Shown piece after piece: positions 51,527 to 60,760 of a DNA stretch of 64,000 nucleotides (positions are counted from its first letter, which is position 1; each line of letters begins with the position of its first letter). Origin of the DNA: Granulicella aggregans. GTDB lineage: Bacteria; Acidobacteriota; Terriglobia; Terriglobales; Acidobacteriaceae. Both the position numbers and the translations under genes were made by a program. Where the stretch lies: positions 124,001 to 188,000 of the forward strand of contig NZ_JACHIP010000007.1 in assembly GCF_014203275.1 (NCBI RefSeq). Direction: 5' to 3'. Under the pieces are notes generated by a model. The model ran no database searches, was not told the origin of the DNA, and saw nothing but the letters and a program-made list of their open reading frames with translations.

Positions 51527-51940
51527 TCACTTCTCAGTGGGCCGGGGATACCTTGCTTCAACGATCGTAGAGATCCCGCCGCGTGGCCGGAAATCGCCTT
51601 TGACCACGGCCCACACAGGATCACACGCCTTGACCACGTCATTCAGCACCTGGTTGACGATGTTCTCCTGGAAGATGCCAAGGTTCCTGTAGACGAACAG
51701 GTATTCCTTCAGCGATTTCAGCTCAAGACAGGTCTTCCGCGGAGAGTAGCGGATCGTCAGCACGCCAAAGTCGGGCAATCCCGTCTTCGGACACACCGAG
51801 GTGAACTCAGGGTCGTCGACGAGAATCTCGTATCCGGCAAACTGGTTCTGCCAGGTCTCGATATCAGGAAACGTTGCGTCCAGACCAGCCTTAGCGTGGT
51901 CGTCGGTGTAACCGGTAGTTCTCTTTTTCTTCTTAGCCAT
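51527..51940 (-). CDS. queF: NADPH-dependent 7-cyano-7-deazaguanine (preQ0) reductase QueF
   Basis: A protein of 137 residues, the short unimodular type. It converts preQ0 to preQ1 for queuosine in tRNA. The active-site Cys is in FTSVCPKTGLPDFG and the QueF NADPH motif is LELKSLKEYLF. A basic N-terminal end (MAKKKKRTTG) is added. It converges with DUF1348 by 2 bases. No preQ1 riboswitch is evident in the 45-base upstream gap. Confidence 0.93.
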   Translation of the reverse strand: MAKKKKRTTGYTDDHAKAGLDATFPDIETWQNQFAGYEILVDDPEFTSVCPKTGLPDFGVLTIRYSPRKTCLELKSLKEYLFVYRNLGIFQENIVNQVLNDVVKACDPVWAVVKGDFRPRGGISTIVEARYPRPTEK

Positions 51941-51985
51941 CTCTTCAGTTTACCGGATTCAGGCGATCGAATCACGGCAAGCAGA

Positions 51986-53221
51986 CTAGGTGTGCTTACC
52001 CAGCGTCGGGCGGTCGTCGGTAGAGGAAGATGGATTGTTTGGATCGTTGTTCGTTCCACCGGCGCGGCGCAGCGTGGGCTTGTTGCCGCCTTTGCCATCG
52101 TTGATCTTGCGCTTGTTCTCCAGCCGGGCCAGACGAGCCTTCACGTCGTCAAACTCCGATGTCGTCACGATGTAGTCGGGCTTGGCCGGCATAATCGTCG
52201 CGATCTCATCCTCGGAGCGATTGATGCGGTCAGGTGTCTGCGGATGGTCGGAGAAGACCTTGGCCAGCGTTCCCGGCTTGTGCTTCTCCAACGCATCCAA
52301 CTTTTCGAAGAACTGGATGAACGCCTGCGGATCGTAGCCCGCGCGGTACATGTACTGCAGCCCGAGGTAGTCCGCCTCAGACTCAAACTGCCGTGAAAAC
52401 TGCAGGAACGTCACCGGGATCGCAAGCTGGGTTGCCTCGTAGATTCCGTACCCGGTCCACGACCCCGAGGTGAGAATGTACAGCGGAATCGAGCCAATCT
52501 GCATGTATCCCAGCCGTGTCTGCTCCCGTGCCGCGTGGTGGGCACAAACATGGGCGGTCTCATGCGCCATCACTCCGGCGAGTTCCGCCTCTTCCTCGGC
52601 AGCCAGAATCAGTCCGGAGTTGACATAAAAGAATCCGCCCGGCAACGCCATGGCGTTGATCTCGTCCGTGTCGATCACCTTGATCGTGAACGGCACCTTG
52701 CAGTCGGAGTTCTTCACGATATTCTGCCCGACGCGGTTCACATACGCGTTGATGACGGGATCGGTCACCAGGTGCGCCGACTTCTCGATCTCCATCGAAT
52801 ACTGCTTGCCGTTCGAGATCTCCCAGTTGGTTGAGAACCAGTTCCCCATGCCACGGCCGCCAATATTGCGCGTACCGACGGCGCTGACATCGTCCTCGCT
52901 GCCAGCTTTGATGTGCGGATCGAGCGCCTCTCCGGGAGAGGGCAGTGAGTCCGTCTTCTTCTCCGGGGCCGGCAACGCCTTCGCGTCCTTTGCCGTCGGC
53001 TTGTCGGAATCCTTATCCGATCCAACGATCGGTGGCGTGCTCGCCGGTTGCGCGCTGGTGTCCGCCGGCGACTGAGCCGCGGGCGAAGACGGGGCTGAGG
53101 AGGTCGGAGCCGGGGTTGATGCGGGAGTCGGAGTCTGCTGAGCGATCGCCGAAACAGGAAGGGCCAAAACCGCAGCCATTCCAACCTGGAGCACGGGATA
53201 TTTGAGGGAGGCGAAACGCAT
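51986..53221 (-). CDS. Secreted M48-family zinc metalloprotease, BepA-like
   Basis: A protein of 411 residues with a signal peptide, a long Thr/Pro/Ala/Ser-rich linker (about 28-100), and an M48 domain: zinc motif HETAHVCAHH (HExxH) and third ligand Glu in FESEADYLGLQYMYRAGYDP. A C-terminal charged/glycine-rich tail follows. BepA/LoiP-like peptidases control outer-membrane assembly. No TPR half is seen, unlike E. coli BepA. It is on the same strand as queF, 45 bases upstream. Confidence 0.85.
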   Translation of the reverse strand: MRFASLKYPVLQVGMAAVLALPVSAIAQQTPTPASTPAPTSSAPSSPAAQSPADTSAQPASTPPIVGSDKDSDKPTAKDAKALPAPEKKTDSLPSPGEALDPHIKAGSEDDVSAVGTRNIGGRGMGNWFSTNWEISNGKQYSMEIEKSAHLVTDPVINAYVNRVGQNIVKNSDCKVPFTIKVIDTDEINAMALPGGFFYVNSGLILAAEEEAELAGVMAHETAHVCAHHAAREQTRLGYMQIGSIPLYILTSGSWTGYGIYEATQLAIPVTFLQFSRQFESEADYLGLQYMYRAGYDPQAFIQFFEKLDALEKHKPGTLAKVFSDHPQTPDRINRSEDEIATIMPAKPDYIVTTSEFDDVKARLARLENKRKINDGKGGNKPTLRRAGGTNNDPNNPSSSTDDRPTLGKHT

Positions 53222-53401
53222 GGGGAGAATCTCCGGTGATTCGGCTGGACTCGCCTGGCGAACCGCGAGATCTAGCTCTACACGTCCTTGGACGCTAGTA
53301 TGCGCCTTTTCGTGAGCAACGGCCAGAAAGAGCTATGTCCGCCCGTCCCACTTCGTTCTTAAGAGAAACGACGAGACCAAGCGATTGGATTCAGAACGTC
53401 A

Positions 53402-53836
53402 TCACCAGGTGGAGTAAGCCGTTCCCTCGCTGGAGGTCTCCTGCGCTCCGCTGTGAACGTCACTGATGCCGCTCTGCGTCTCGTCGACTGAGGTCAAGGT
53501 ATCGCTCTGGTCAGCGATCCAGGTGTCGGTACGCGAAGTAAGCGGGTCCTTCGGAATCGCCTTCAAATATCCCGACTCCACCAGATCGTTGAGCGACTGC
53601 GGCGCCTTGGCCTTATCCACCGTATAGGAGTCAATCGCAGACCGCATGGTGTGCAGGTCTTCCTTGAGCACGGCTTCCTTGGCCTTCCGGACGGAGGCCA
53701 GGTACGACGGGACCGCGATCGCCGCCAGGACGCCGATGATGATCATGACGATCATCAGTTCGAGCAGCGTAAATCCCTGCTCTCCGCCCCGCGCCGCTGC
53801 GGCCCTTCGGCCCGATGCTGTCGTTTGAATCACCAT
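53402..53836 (-). CDS. Type II secretion/type IV pseudopilin (GspG-like, distal)
   Basis: A protein of 144 residues with the prepilin peptidase site G-FTLLELMIVMIIIGVLAAIAVP. A helix then leads to EDLHTMRSAIDSYTVDKAKAPQSLNDLV and IPKDPLTSRTDTW, the GspG calcium/loop region. It overlaps the upstream pseudopilin gene by 7 bases. It belongs with the secretin gene in one operon. Confidence 0.85.
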   Translation of the reverse strand: MVIQTTASGRRAAAARGGEQGFTLLELMIVMIIIGVLAAIAVPSYLASVRKAKEAVLKEDLHTMRSAIDSYTVDKAKAPQSLNDLVESGYLKAIPKDPLTSRTDTWIADQSDTLTSVDETQSGISDVHSGAQETSSEGTAYSTW

Positions 53837-54351
53837 GTGTTGTACTTCGTTCCGTCCAGTGCCGTGCCGTTGCTCTTTGTGTACACATCGAAGAGGTTCT
53901 GCCCGCCGAAGGAGTCCGAGTCCGGCTCGTCCTGATTTGAACGCATTCCCCAGTCCGTATTCCCCGTCATCGGATCGGTCGGAATTCTGCGCAGGAACTT
54001 TACCTTCTTCGACTGAATATCGACGCCATCAACCAGCGTCTGCAGGTCAGGTGGATAGTTCATGCTGTCCGCCTTGGTGACCATACCACCCTTCATCGCC
54101 GCAAACTTATAGGCGTCGATGGCGGCCCGCATCTCCCAAAGATCCCTGCGCAACTCCTTTTCCTTCTGGCGTTTCACCTGAAATCTTGCGATTGGCACCG
54201 CAGCACCGGCCAAAATCGCAAGGATCGTGACTACAATAATCAGCTCGACGAACGAAAGGCCGGACTCCGAACACCTCTCTCCGGCTCCCTTGCCGGACCG
54301 GTTGCGAATGCCGGGGCGGGTTAGGAGCGCCCGCTCCGAGTGCCGCTTCAC
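53830..54351 (-). CDS. Pseudopilin with non-canonical cleavage context
   Basis: A protein of 173 residues from a GTG at 54351. The leader is basic. Cleavage would be at G-LSFVELIIVVTILAILAG, keeping the Glu at +5, but Leu-Ser-Phe replaces the common Phe-Thr-Leu. The C-terminal part GGQNLFDVYTKSNGTALDG is GspG-like and matches the neighbour's YSTW-type end (YNTW). It overlaps the secretin stop by GTGA and the next pilin gene, so all three are coupled. Confidence 0.82.
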   Translation of the reverse strand: MKRHSERALLTRPGIRNRSGKGAGERCSESGLSFVELIIVVTILAILAGAAVPIARFQVKRQKEKELRRDLWEMRAAIDAYKFAAMKGGMVTKADSMNYPPDLQTLVDGVDIQSKKVKFLRRIPTDPMTGNTDWGMRSNQDEPDSDSFGGQNLFDVYTKSNGTALDGTKYNTW

Positions 54352-56810
54352 TTCACGTGCACCACGGCCTGCGATCCGGTGGCCGGAATGTTGACGTTCT
54401 TGCTGTCGCTTGCCCCAACCTTCACCATGGTGATCGGCGAGTCGCCCGCTGCAAGCGCCTTGAAGGTCAGGATGCAGACCGTTCCCTGGCCGCTGATGCC
54501 CTTCGTATTGGGCGGACGGCGAGCGGAGAGCGCGACCAGCCCATTGCCTTCATCGCGGTGAGCCAGCGCTACTGCCTGGCCATCGGAGCCCAGGAATGGC
54601 CCGGAGTCCACGTTGACCAACTGGAGTACGGCGGGATTGAACTGCAGTTGCAGCGGCACGGCAAAGACGTCTTCCGCGTTGGTGAGCATAACCGACGTCT
54701 GGAAGGTGCTGCCTACCGGCTGCGTGTTATTCGCGGGATCAATGGTGAACTGGATTGGCGCGCGTGCCCCCGCTTGTATGGCAGCTTGTGCGAACGGTCC
54801 TCCGGGGGGAGCAGTCGCAATTCCGCCGGCTCCAATCGGAGCAGTCGTCTGCGGCAGGTCGCTGGGCAGATTGGAGTTCAACTTCTGTGGCGTCGGATGC
54901 ACCATGGCAGCCGCCGCGCTAGCCGCGGTCACGGTCGATGCGGGCTGGATGGCCGACGGACCGGCGTCCGCGTCGGCAGAATCAGAGCTAACCGCCGACC
55001 CACCCTCGCGGTGTAGCTCGATCGACTGGCTCGTGCCGGTATCGATGGCGCGCGTATTCAGGCGGCTCAGTACCGACTCGCGAACGATGTGTGGGATCAG
55101 GAGAAAGACGATCTCGTCCTGCTGCTTCTCGGTCTTGCGCGATCCAAAGAAATACTTCAGCAATGGAAGCTCACCCAGGCCCGGCGTGCCGTTCACCGAG
55201 AGGCTATCCTGCTGCGTCATGATGCCAGCCAGAACGCTGGGTTCCCCATCCTTCAACTGGATGACCTGCTCGGCGACGCGCTGCGAGATGATCGGTTCGG
55301 TGACGCCGCTGATGGTCACATCGCTAGTATGCGAAGAGACTTCAACCTTCATCTTCAGCGTCACGTCGCGATCAAGATGCACGGTCGGAGTCATATCGAT
55401 ATTCACACCGACATCGAGATAGGTGAACTGGGTCTGTACCCCGATTCCAGAGGTCAAACCTGTCGCCGCGCCGGCGCTGTACGATCCGGTTGCTACGGGG
55501 ATCTTCGAGCCAATTTTAAGGGTTGCGCGTTGACCGTCCGATGCGCGGATGCGGGGATTCTGCAACACGCGGGTGTCGGCGTCCGAGAGCATCGCGTCGA
55601 CCTCGGCTGAACCGATCGTCACCGCAACATTGTTTCCGGTTAGGTGGGCCAGGGTATTCAGCGTCGTTCCGCTTGTAGTCGCCGTTCCCGACGAGGTGGA
55701 GCTGCTTGATGATGATGATGTAGTCGACGTGTTCGTCACCGACGCGCCGAAGGACTGCGGCAACTGGATGCCAAGCTGCCGGATCCGGTCGCGATTGACT
55801 TCAAGCACGGCTACGTCGACGACGACTTCAGGCTTGGCCCGGTCCAGATCGTTCAGAAGCTTCTGAGCCAGCAGAAGCTGATCTGGGGTGGCGCGCATGA
55901 CAATAGCGTTCTGGGTTGCCACCAGGAAGATCTTCACGCTCGGATCGAGCAGGTTGCGGATCGCCGTTAGAACTTCGGTCGCATCGTTCGCGGTGCTGGT
56001 GTTGCTCAGATAAAAGGTCTGAACCGCCATCTCGTCGAGATCGGTGCGCTTCTGCCGTGTATTTGCCGCTACGAAGATCGTATTCGTCGTCACCGGCTTG
56101 TAAAAAGTATTCGAGATCGTTCCCACGATGCGCAAAGCGTCGGAGAGTGTGACGGTTGTAAGATCCACCGGAATGCGCTTCGAGGTGTAGTCCGGGTCGA
56201 ACAGAACATTCAGCCCGGCGGCCTTGCCGATCGCCTGATAGATGACCTTGGTGTCTTCGACCATGTGCAACGTAATCGGGTCGTTCGATACCGGCTTCAG
56301 TTCAACAATTCCGCTTACCGAACCAATCTTCTGCTGCGTCTCATCTCGTCGGCTATTTGGGCCTGAAGAAGGCGGCGGAGCCGCCGCCTTCGGGTTGCGG
56401 ATGATATCGATCTCCTGCTGCGCCGTCTGGTTTCCTGGATCAATCTCAAGCGCGCGCGTGAACTCCATCAAAGCTGCGCCGGAATCGCCACCCTGCAGGT
56501 AGACACGGCCTCGGTCGACGTGGGCCGCTCCGGCCTTGAAGCGCACGTTTTCGTAGCGCGTCTTGTAGCGAATATCCTTGGGGGCCTTGGTGTACGCCTT
56601 CTTGTAGTCCTCGAAAGCTGCGTCAAAGTCCTGTCGTGCCTCAGCTGCCTGGCCGCGTTTATTCCAGCTTGATGCGGATTGCCCCTGCGCCGTGCGGCCG
56701 GAGAGTCCCACGGTCAACGCGAGGCCGCCCACGATCAACAAAGAAGACGGAAGACTACCCAGAGCGACGGGAAGACGCCTCGAAAGATGTGTGCTGAACC
56801 AGCGTCCCAT
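54348..56810 (-). CDS. Secretin (GspD/PilQ-like) with N-terminal TPR and C-terminal cohesin-like domain
   Basis: A protein of 820 residues with a signal peptide. The TPR region is about 45-145 (NKRGQAAEARQDFDAAFEDYKKAYTKAP). The STN/N0-type domain is about 175-250 (AIGKAAGLNVLFDPDYTSKRIPVDLTTVTLSDAL). An N1 domain and the secretin barrel follow (APRs such as VRNLLDPSVKIFL and VAEQVIQLKDGEPSVLAG, GELPLLKYFFGSRKTEKQQDEIV). An Ala/Pro linker precedes a cohesin-like beta-sandwich at 685-820 (VGSTFQTSVMLTNAEDVFAVPLQLQFNPAVL...). It forms the outer-membrane gate of a type II secretion or pilus machine. The cohesin-like tail is unusual. Confidence 0.86.
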   Translation of the reverse strand: MGRWFSTHLSRRLPVALGSLPSSLLIVGGLALTVGLSGRTAQGQSASSWNKRGQAAEARQDFDAAFEDYKKAYTKAPKDIRYKTRYENVRFKAGAAHVDRGRVYLQGGDSGAALMEFTRALEIDPGNQTAQQEIDIIRNPKAAAPPPSSGPNSRRDETQQKIGSVSGIVELKPVSNDPITLHMVEDTKVIYQAIGKAAGLNVLFDPDYTSKRIPVDLTTVTLSDALRIVGTISNTFYKPVTTNTIFVAANTRQKRTDLDEMAVQTFYLSNTSTANDATEVLTAIRNLLDPSVKIFLVATQNAIVMRATPDQLLLAQKLLNDLDRAKPEVVVDVAVLEVNRDRIRQLGIQLPQSFGASVTNTSTTSSSSSSSTSSGTATTSGTTLNTLAHLTGNNVAVTIGSAEVDAMLSDADTRVLQNPRIRASDGQRATLKIGSKIPVATGSYSAGAATGLTSGIGVQTQFTYLDVGVNIDMTPTVHLDRDVTLKMKVEVSSHTSDVTISGVTEPIISQRVAEQVIQLKDGEPSVLAGIMTQQDSLSVNGTPGLGELPLLKYFFGSRKTEKQQDEIVFLLIPHIVRESVLSRLNTRAIDTGTSQSIELHREGGSAVSSDSADADAGPSAIQPASTVTAASAAAAMVHPTPQKLNSNLPSDLPQTTAPIGAGGIATAPPGGPFAQAAIQAGARAPIQFTIDPANNTQPVGSTFQTSVMLTNAEDVFAVPLQLQFNPAVLQLVNVDSGPFLGSDGQAVALAHRDEGNGLVALSARRPPNTKGISGQGTVCILTFKALAAGDSPITMVKVGASDSKNVNIPATGSQAVVHVK

Positions 56811-57157
56811 GTTGCTGATAACTTCCTTTGCTTTCCGTTAGGTTGAAGTGACCGGCGCGACGCGCTGGCAGTCGGTGGTTCAGGGAATGTTGTCTACGGC
56901 GGGGGCAATCTATGCCGTCGATTCGGCTGAGTATAGCATTTGAGGTGCTAAGTTCTTGTGTTTAGATGCGGTTGGCAATCCCGTTCCGGATTACTTCCCT
57001 CGCCGCCGTCAGCCGATTCAACTCCGACCTCAACATATTCTTTCTCTATAAGATAGCGATCTGCAACCTGTTTGACGCTTCGGCCCCGAAGTCGCCACTG
57101 CCTCTTTCGTGCTACTGACCAAAGTGGTACACCATCCTGCTAAACTTAGAAGTTCTG

Positions 57158-57697
57158 ATGCCTCGTTCCCTATCCAATCCGACTGTTGCCCACCAGCCGA
57201 AGCCGGTCGTGAAGGAAAAAGACCGCGATCCTGTCGCCGCGGGCCTGCGCGACGCGGCCTATAACCGATCGGCGAGCCATAACTACTTTCTTACCGACAA
57301 GTTCGAGGCCGGAGTTGCGTTGCGCGGAACCGAGGTCAAGAGCATTCGCGAAGGAAAGGCCAACCTGAAGGACGCCTACGGCCTGCTCAAAGATGGCGAA
57401 TGCTTCCTGTTGAACGCCCACATCGGTCCCTTCTCCCACGGCAACGCCATGAACCACGAGTCCCTCCGCACCCGCAAACTGCTGTTGCATAAACAAGAGG
57501 TGAGGAAGCTCGAAGGTATGACGAAACAGAAGGGCTTTACGCTCATCCCGACACGTCTTTATTTTCGGCACGGACGGGTCAAATGTGAGCTTGCCCTGGC
57601 CAAGGGTAAGCAGGAATGGGACAAGCGCGCGACCGAACGCAAGCGCGAGGGCGACAACGAAGCCAAGGCCGCCATTGCCCGCAGCCAGCGGCGATAA
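57158..57697 (+). CDS. smpB: SsrA-binding protein SmpB
   Basis: A protein of 179 residues, about 20 longer than usual because of an N-terminal extension (to about residue 35). The OB-fold core is FLTDKFEAGVALRGTEVKSIREGKANLKDAYG, the later part is RKLLLHKQEVRKLEGMTKQKGFTLIPTRLYFRHGRVKCELALAKGK, and the tail is basic. It delivers tmRNA to stalled ribosomes. TAAACT lies 11 bases before the ATG. No ssrA gene was recognised nearby. Confidence 0.94.
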   Translation: MPRSLSNPTVAHQPKPVVKEKDRDPVAAGLRDAAYNRSASHNYFLTDKFEAGVALRGTEVKSIREGKANLKDAYGLLKDGECFLLNAHIGPFSHGNAMNHESLRTRKLLLHKQEVRKLEGMTKQKGFTLIPTRLYFRHGRVKCELALAKGKQEWDKRATERKREGDNEAKAAIARSQRR

Positions 57698-57825
57698 AAG
57701 TCCTAAACACTTCAGCTAGAAAAAGCTCAATTTTCAGCGTCGATCGGGGTGTCTTTTAGGGCTAAATCGCCGGATTATGCGAAAGTGCCGGTGTTTTTGA
57801 AGCTCGCCCCTCACGCAGACCAGAA

Positions 57826-57863
57826 ACACCTCTTAATGTTCCACGTGGAACATTAAGAGGTGT
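57826..57863. promoter_or_regulatory. parS-like site inside a 38-bp perfect palindrome
   Basis: The core TGTTCCACGTGGAACA at 57837-57852 matches the consensus of bacterial chromosomal parS sites, which bind ParB. The perfect dyad extends a further 11 bases each way (ACACCTCTTAA and its complement), total 57826-57863. It lies in the 207-base gap (57698-57904) between smpB and the convergent GH3 gene, so the outer arms could also act as a transcription stop. No parA or parB is in the window. Confidence 0.8.
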
Positions 57864-57904
57864 GACATACGAGCCGTAATACTTGTGTAAAAAGACAGAC
57901 CGAG

Positions 57905-60589
57905 CTACTTCACTTCTGCCTTCAAGGTCAGGTCGCGGGAGGAATCTCCCACCCAGACCATCCGAGAGCCCTCCGGCTTCATCCATTTCTTCTTGTCGAC
58001 CGACCAGTACTCGAATGCGCGCGGGGCGATAGTCAATTTAACCTCGCGCTCCTCTCCCGGCTTGAGCGAGATCCGGTCGAACGCCGCCAACGTCTTGGGC
58101 GCAAACTGCACGCCTTCGGGCTTCGACTTCGGAGCTTCGAGATAGACCTCCGCGACCTCGTCTCCCGCGACCGCTCCCGTGTTCTTGACCTTCACGGAAA
58201 CTTCAGCACCGCCGCCTGCACTCGGCTTCACCTTTACGTCCGACATGGCGAACTTCGTGTAGGACAACCCGTAGCCGAACGGGAAGAGCGGCTCGATCTT
58301 CTGGTCGTCGAACCAGCGATAGCCGACCAGAACGCCCTCGGAGAAGGTCGTCTTCCCGTCGACACCGGCGGATGAGCGCTCCGGATGAGCAGGCGATGTT
58401 GCTGGATAGTCCTCAAGCGCTTTGCCCCACGTCATCGGCAGCTTGCCGCCGGGATTGGCCAGCCCGAGCAGAATCTTGGCCTCGGCCGGTCCGCCCTCGT
58501 CACCGGTCCACCACATCTCCACCACACCCTTCACCTTGTCGATCCAGGGCATCGCCACTGGCTGGCTAGAATTCAGAACGACTACCGTGTTGGGATTTAC
58601 TGCGGCGATGTCCTCAATCAACTTGTCCTGATCGCCCGGGAGATGGAAGTGCGGCTTGTCGCGCGTCCACACAAAGACAACAGCCGTCTTGGAAGACTTA
58701 GCTGCCGCAACCGCCACATCATGATTGCGCTCGCGGGCTTCGGGAGTCGACCAGTTCAGGCGAACCTGCACTGGAGCACTGGAGGTGTCGAGTGAGGTCT
58801 TAATCTCGATTGCGTGCGCTCCCTTGGTCAGTTGAATCGAGCGGCGGACGTTGTCGAGGCCATCCGTGGTCGGCAGTCCGCCGTCCTGGGTCGCGTACTG
58901 GATGTCTCCGTGTACTGCGCCCTTGGCAGCACCTGTACGGCCGATCTCCTTGCCATCGATGCTGAGAATCGCGCGGGTTCCGAGGATCTGCAGATAGAGC
59001 CAGTAGTCGCCATCGGCTGGAACGGTCAGCTCTCCCTTCCATGTCGCGATGGTATTGGGCGGCAACGATTTGCCGTTCGTTTGAGTAAAGTCGAATGACG
59101 CATCCACGGTCTTGCTGCCTGACGCATCGACCCGCTCGAGACCGGGTTGGCCATCGTGGCTCAACGCGCTGGCGGGGATGGTGGCTCCGGTAAGATCGTC
59201 GGCCACGGCAAAGTTAACTTCAGTGCCTGGCGCGAGTTTCTTCATCGCTGCAAGTGGCGATACCTGCCGAGCGGGAATACCGGGCGATCGCTCGCCAAAT
59301 GTGCCGATGGAATCTACCTGGCCCGCGGTGGGGCCGATCAACGCGACGCTCTCCCCTGTCTTCAGCGGAAGAATACCGCCCTCATTCTTTAGCAGAACAG
59401 CAGCGTCTTCGGCGGTCTTTTCGATGATCGCGCCGTTGCCTTCAAGGTCCTGTGGGGTCACATCGTGCTTCTGCTTGCCATCCATATAGCCGAAGCGAAC
59501 GATCTCTCGCAGAACATACCGTGCGGCCTCGGTGATCTTCGCTTCGGTGATCGAACCATCCTTGATCGCATCACGCATCGTTGCCGGATCGGAGTCCATC
59601 GGGAAGGCATTGACGTCCATCCCCGCCGCGCCCTTTTCTTCGGGAATCGAGCCGCCGAGCATTCCGGCCAGTGCTGTCGCGTCGAGCGGAGCCGGCGGAG
59701 GGCCGCTGGGCGGGATGGTAACGAAGTAATTATGGATAAGCGAAGCGAGCGGGCTATCAGGATCGGCCGCCCCGGGCATCTCCATCGTCAGGCCTTCGTT
59801 CAGAAAGTGGACGTTGTGTACGCCGCCCCAGTCCGACGTAATAAAGCCCTTGAAGCCGAGTTCGTCGCGCAGAATCGTCTTCAGCCCGTCGGAGTTGCCG
59901 CAGGCAAACGTCCCATTCAGCCGGTTGTAGGAGCACATGATCGACGCCACGCCCGCCTTGATCGCGGCATCGAACGGCGCGACATAGACCTCGTGTAGCG
60001 CCTGCTGGTCGACGAACACGTTGTAGGAATCAGAGTCGTATGCGACAAAGTGCTTCGCCTGCGACATCACACCCTGCGCCTGCTCGCCCTTGATCTCCGC
60101 CGCTCCCATCGCTCCATTCAGGAGAGGGTCTTCGCCCAGCGTGTTATACGCGCGGGCGAAGGTGATGTCGCGATCGATATTGATGAACGGCTGCAGCACC
60201 ACGTCGATGCCCAGTGACCGCGCCTGCCGCGCAATGGCCACGCCGTTCTGCTCCGCGTCCTTCACGCTCCACGTTGCGGCGACACCCATGGTCGCGGTCT
60301 GTGCCTGTCCGGCGTTTTTCGTCAGCACGCCCGGAGGCCCATCGGCCATGCGCAGCGACGGCACCCCCAGACGGGGAACTCCCGGCAGATATCCCGCCTG
60401 CCCCTGATACATCGCCGCCGGCTCCAAGCCGCCACGGATCAGGTCCATCTTCTCTTCGAGCGTCATCTGCTTTAGCAGCTTGTCGATGCGCGCCTCGTCC
60501 ACCTTCTCCGGCGGCACAATCTGTGCGCTCATCGAAACAGCGAGCGAAGTGGAAAGAAGGGCAAAAGCAGCAAGATGGCGGAAGTTCAT
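57905..60589 (-). CDS. Secreted beta-glucosidase, GH3, with PA14 domain
   Basis: A protein of 894 residues with a signal peptide (HLAAFALLSTSLAVSMSAQ). The GH3 N-terminal barrel has nucleophile Asp253 in GFITSDWGGVH and substrate residues KHFVAYDSDS. The C-terminal GH3 sandwich holds an inserted PA14-like module (about 490-620, WKGELTVPADGDYWLYLQILG). A fibronectin III-like end (VKNTGAVAGDEVAEVYLEAP) follows. It cleaves beta-linked glucosides or related sugars. ATG 60589 has AAGGAG 8 bases upstream. Confidence 0.9.
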   Translation of the reverse strand: MNFRHLAAFALLSTSLAVSMSAQIVPPEKVDEARIDKLLKQMTLEEKMDLIRGGLEPAAMYQGQAGYLPGVPRLGVPSLRMADGPPGVLTKNAGQAQTATMGVAATWSVKDAEQNGVAIARQARSLGIDVVLQPFINIDRDITFARAYNTLGEDPLLNGAMGAAEIKGEQAQGVMSQAKHFVAYDSDSYNVFVDQQALHEVYVAPFDAAIKAGVASIMCSYNRLNGTFACGNSDGLKTILRDELGFKGFITSDWGGVHNVHFLNEGLTMEMPGAADPDSPLASLIHNYFVTIPPSGPPPAPLDATALAGMLGGSIPEEKGAAGMDVNAFPMDSDPATMRDAIKDGSITEAKITEAARYVLREIVRFGYMDGKQKHDVTPQDLEGNGAIIEKTAEDAAVLLKNEGGILPLKTGESVALIGPTAGQVDSIGTFGERSPGIPARQVSPLAAMKKLAPGTEVNFAVADDLTGATIPASALSHDGQPGLERVDASGSKTVDASFDFTQTNGKSLPPNTIATWKGELTVPADGDYWLYLQILGTRAILSIDGKEIGRTGAAKGAVHGDIQYATQDGGLPTTDGLDNVRRSIQLTKGAHAIEIKTSLDTSSAPVQVRLNWSTPEARERNHDVAVAAAKSSKTAVVFVWTRDKPHFHLPGDQDKLIEDIAAVNPNTVVVLNSSQPVAMPWIDKVKGVVEMWWTGDEGGPAEAKILLGLANPGGKLPMTWGKALEDYPATSPAHPERSSAGVDGKTTFSEGVLVGYRWFDDQKIEPLFPFGYGLSYTKFAMSDVKVKPSAGGGAEVSVKVKNTGAVAGDEVAEVYLEAPKSKPEGVQFAPKTLAAFDRISLKPGEEREVKLTIAPRAFEYWSVDKKKWMKPEGSRMVWVGDSSRDLTLKAEVK

Positions 60590-60760
60590 TGGCAAAGCTC
60601 CTTGAATCGCTTACGGAAGAGGGCAGATGAAGCACTTGTCTATGTCGTGGACGAAACACAGCCGAAGGTGGGAGTATAGCTCTCCAAAATGATCTCTGGC
60701 CTCATACATTCCCCAATCTTCGAAAAATAAGTCGCAGGTCTGACGCGATACGATAGACGG

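Noticed and set aside
51941..51985. preQ1 riboswitch before queF
   Set aside because: The gap to the upstream gene is only 45 bases and lacks a preQ1 pseudoknot pattern.
57698..57904. ssrA (tmRNA) gene expected near smpB
   Set aside because: No tRNA-like acceptor end or tag-coding sequence seen; the gap holds the parS-like palindrome instead.
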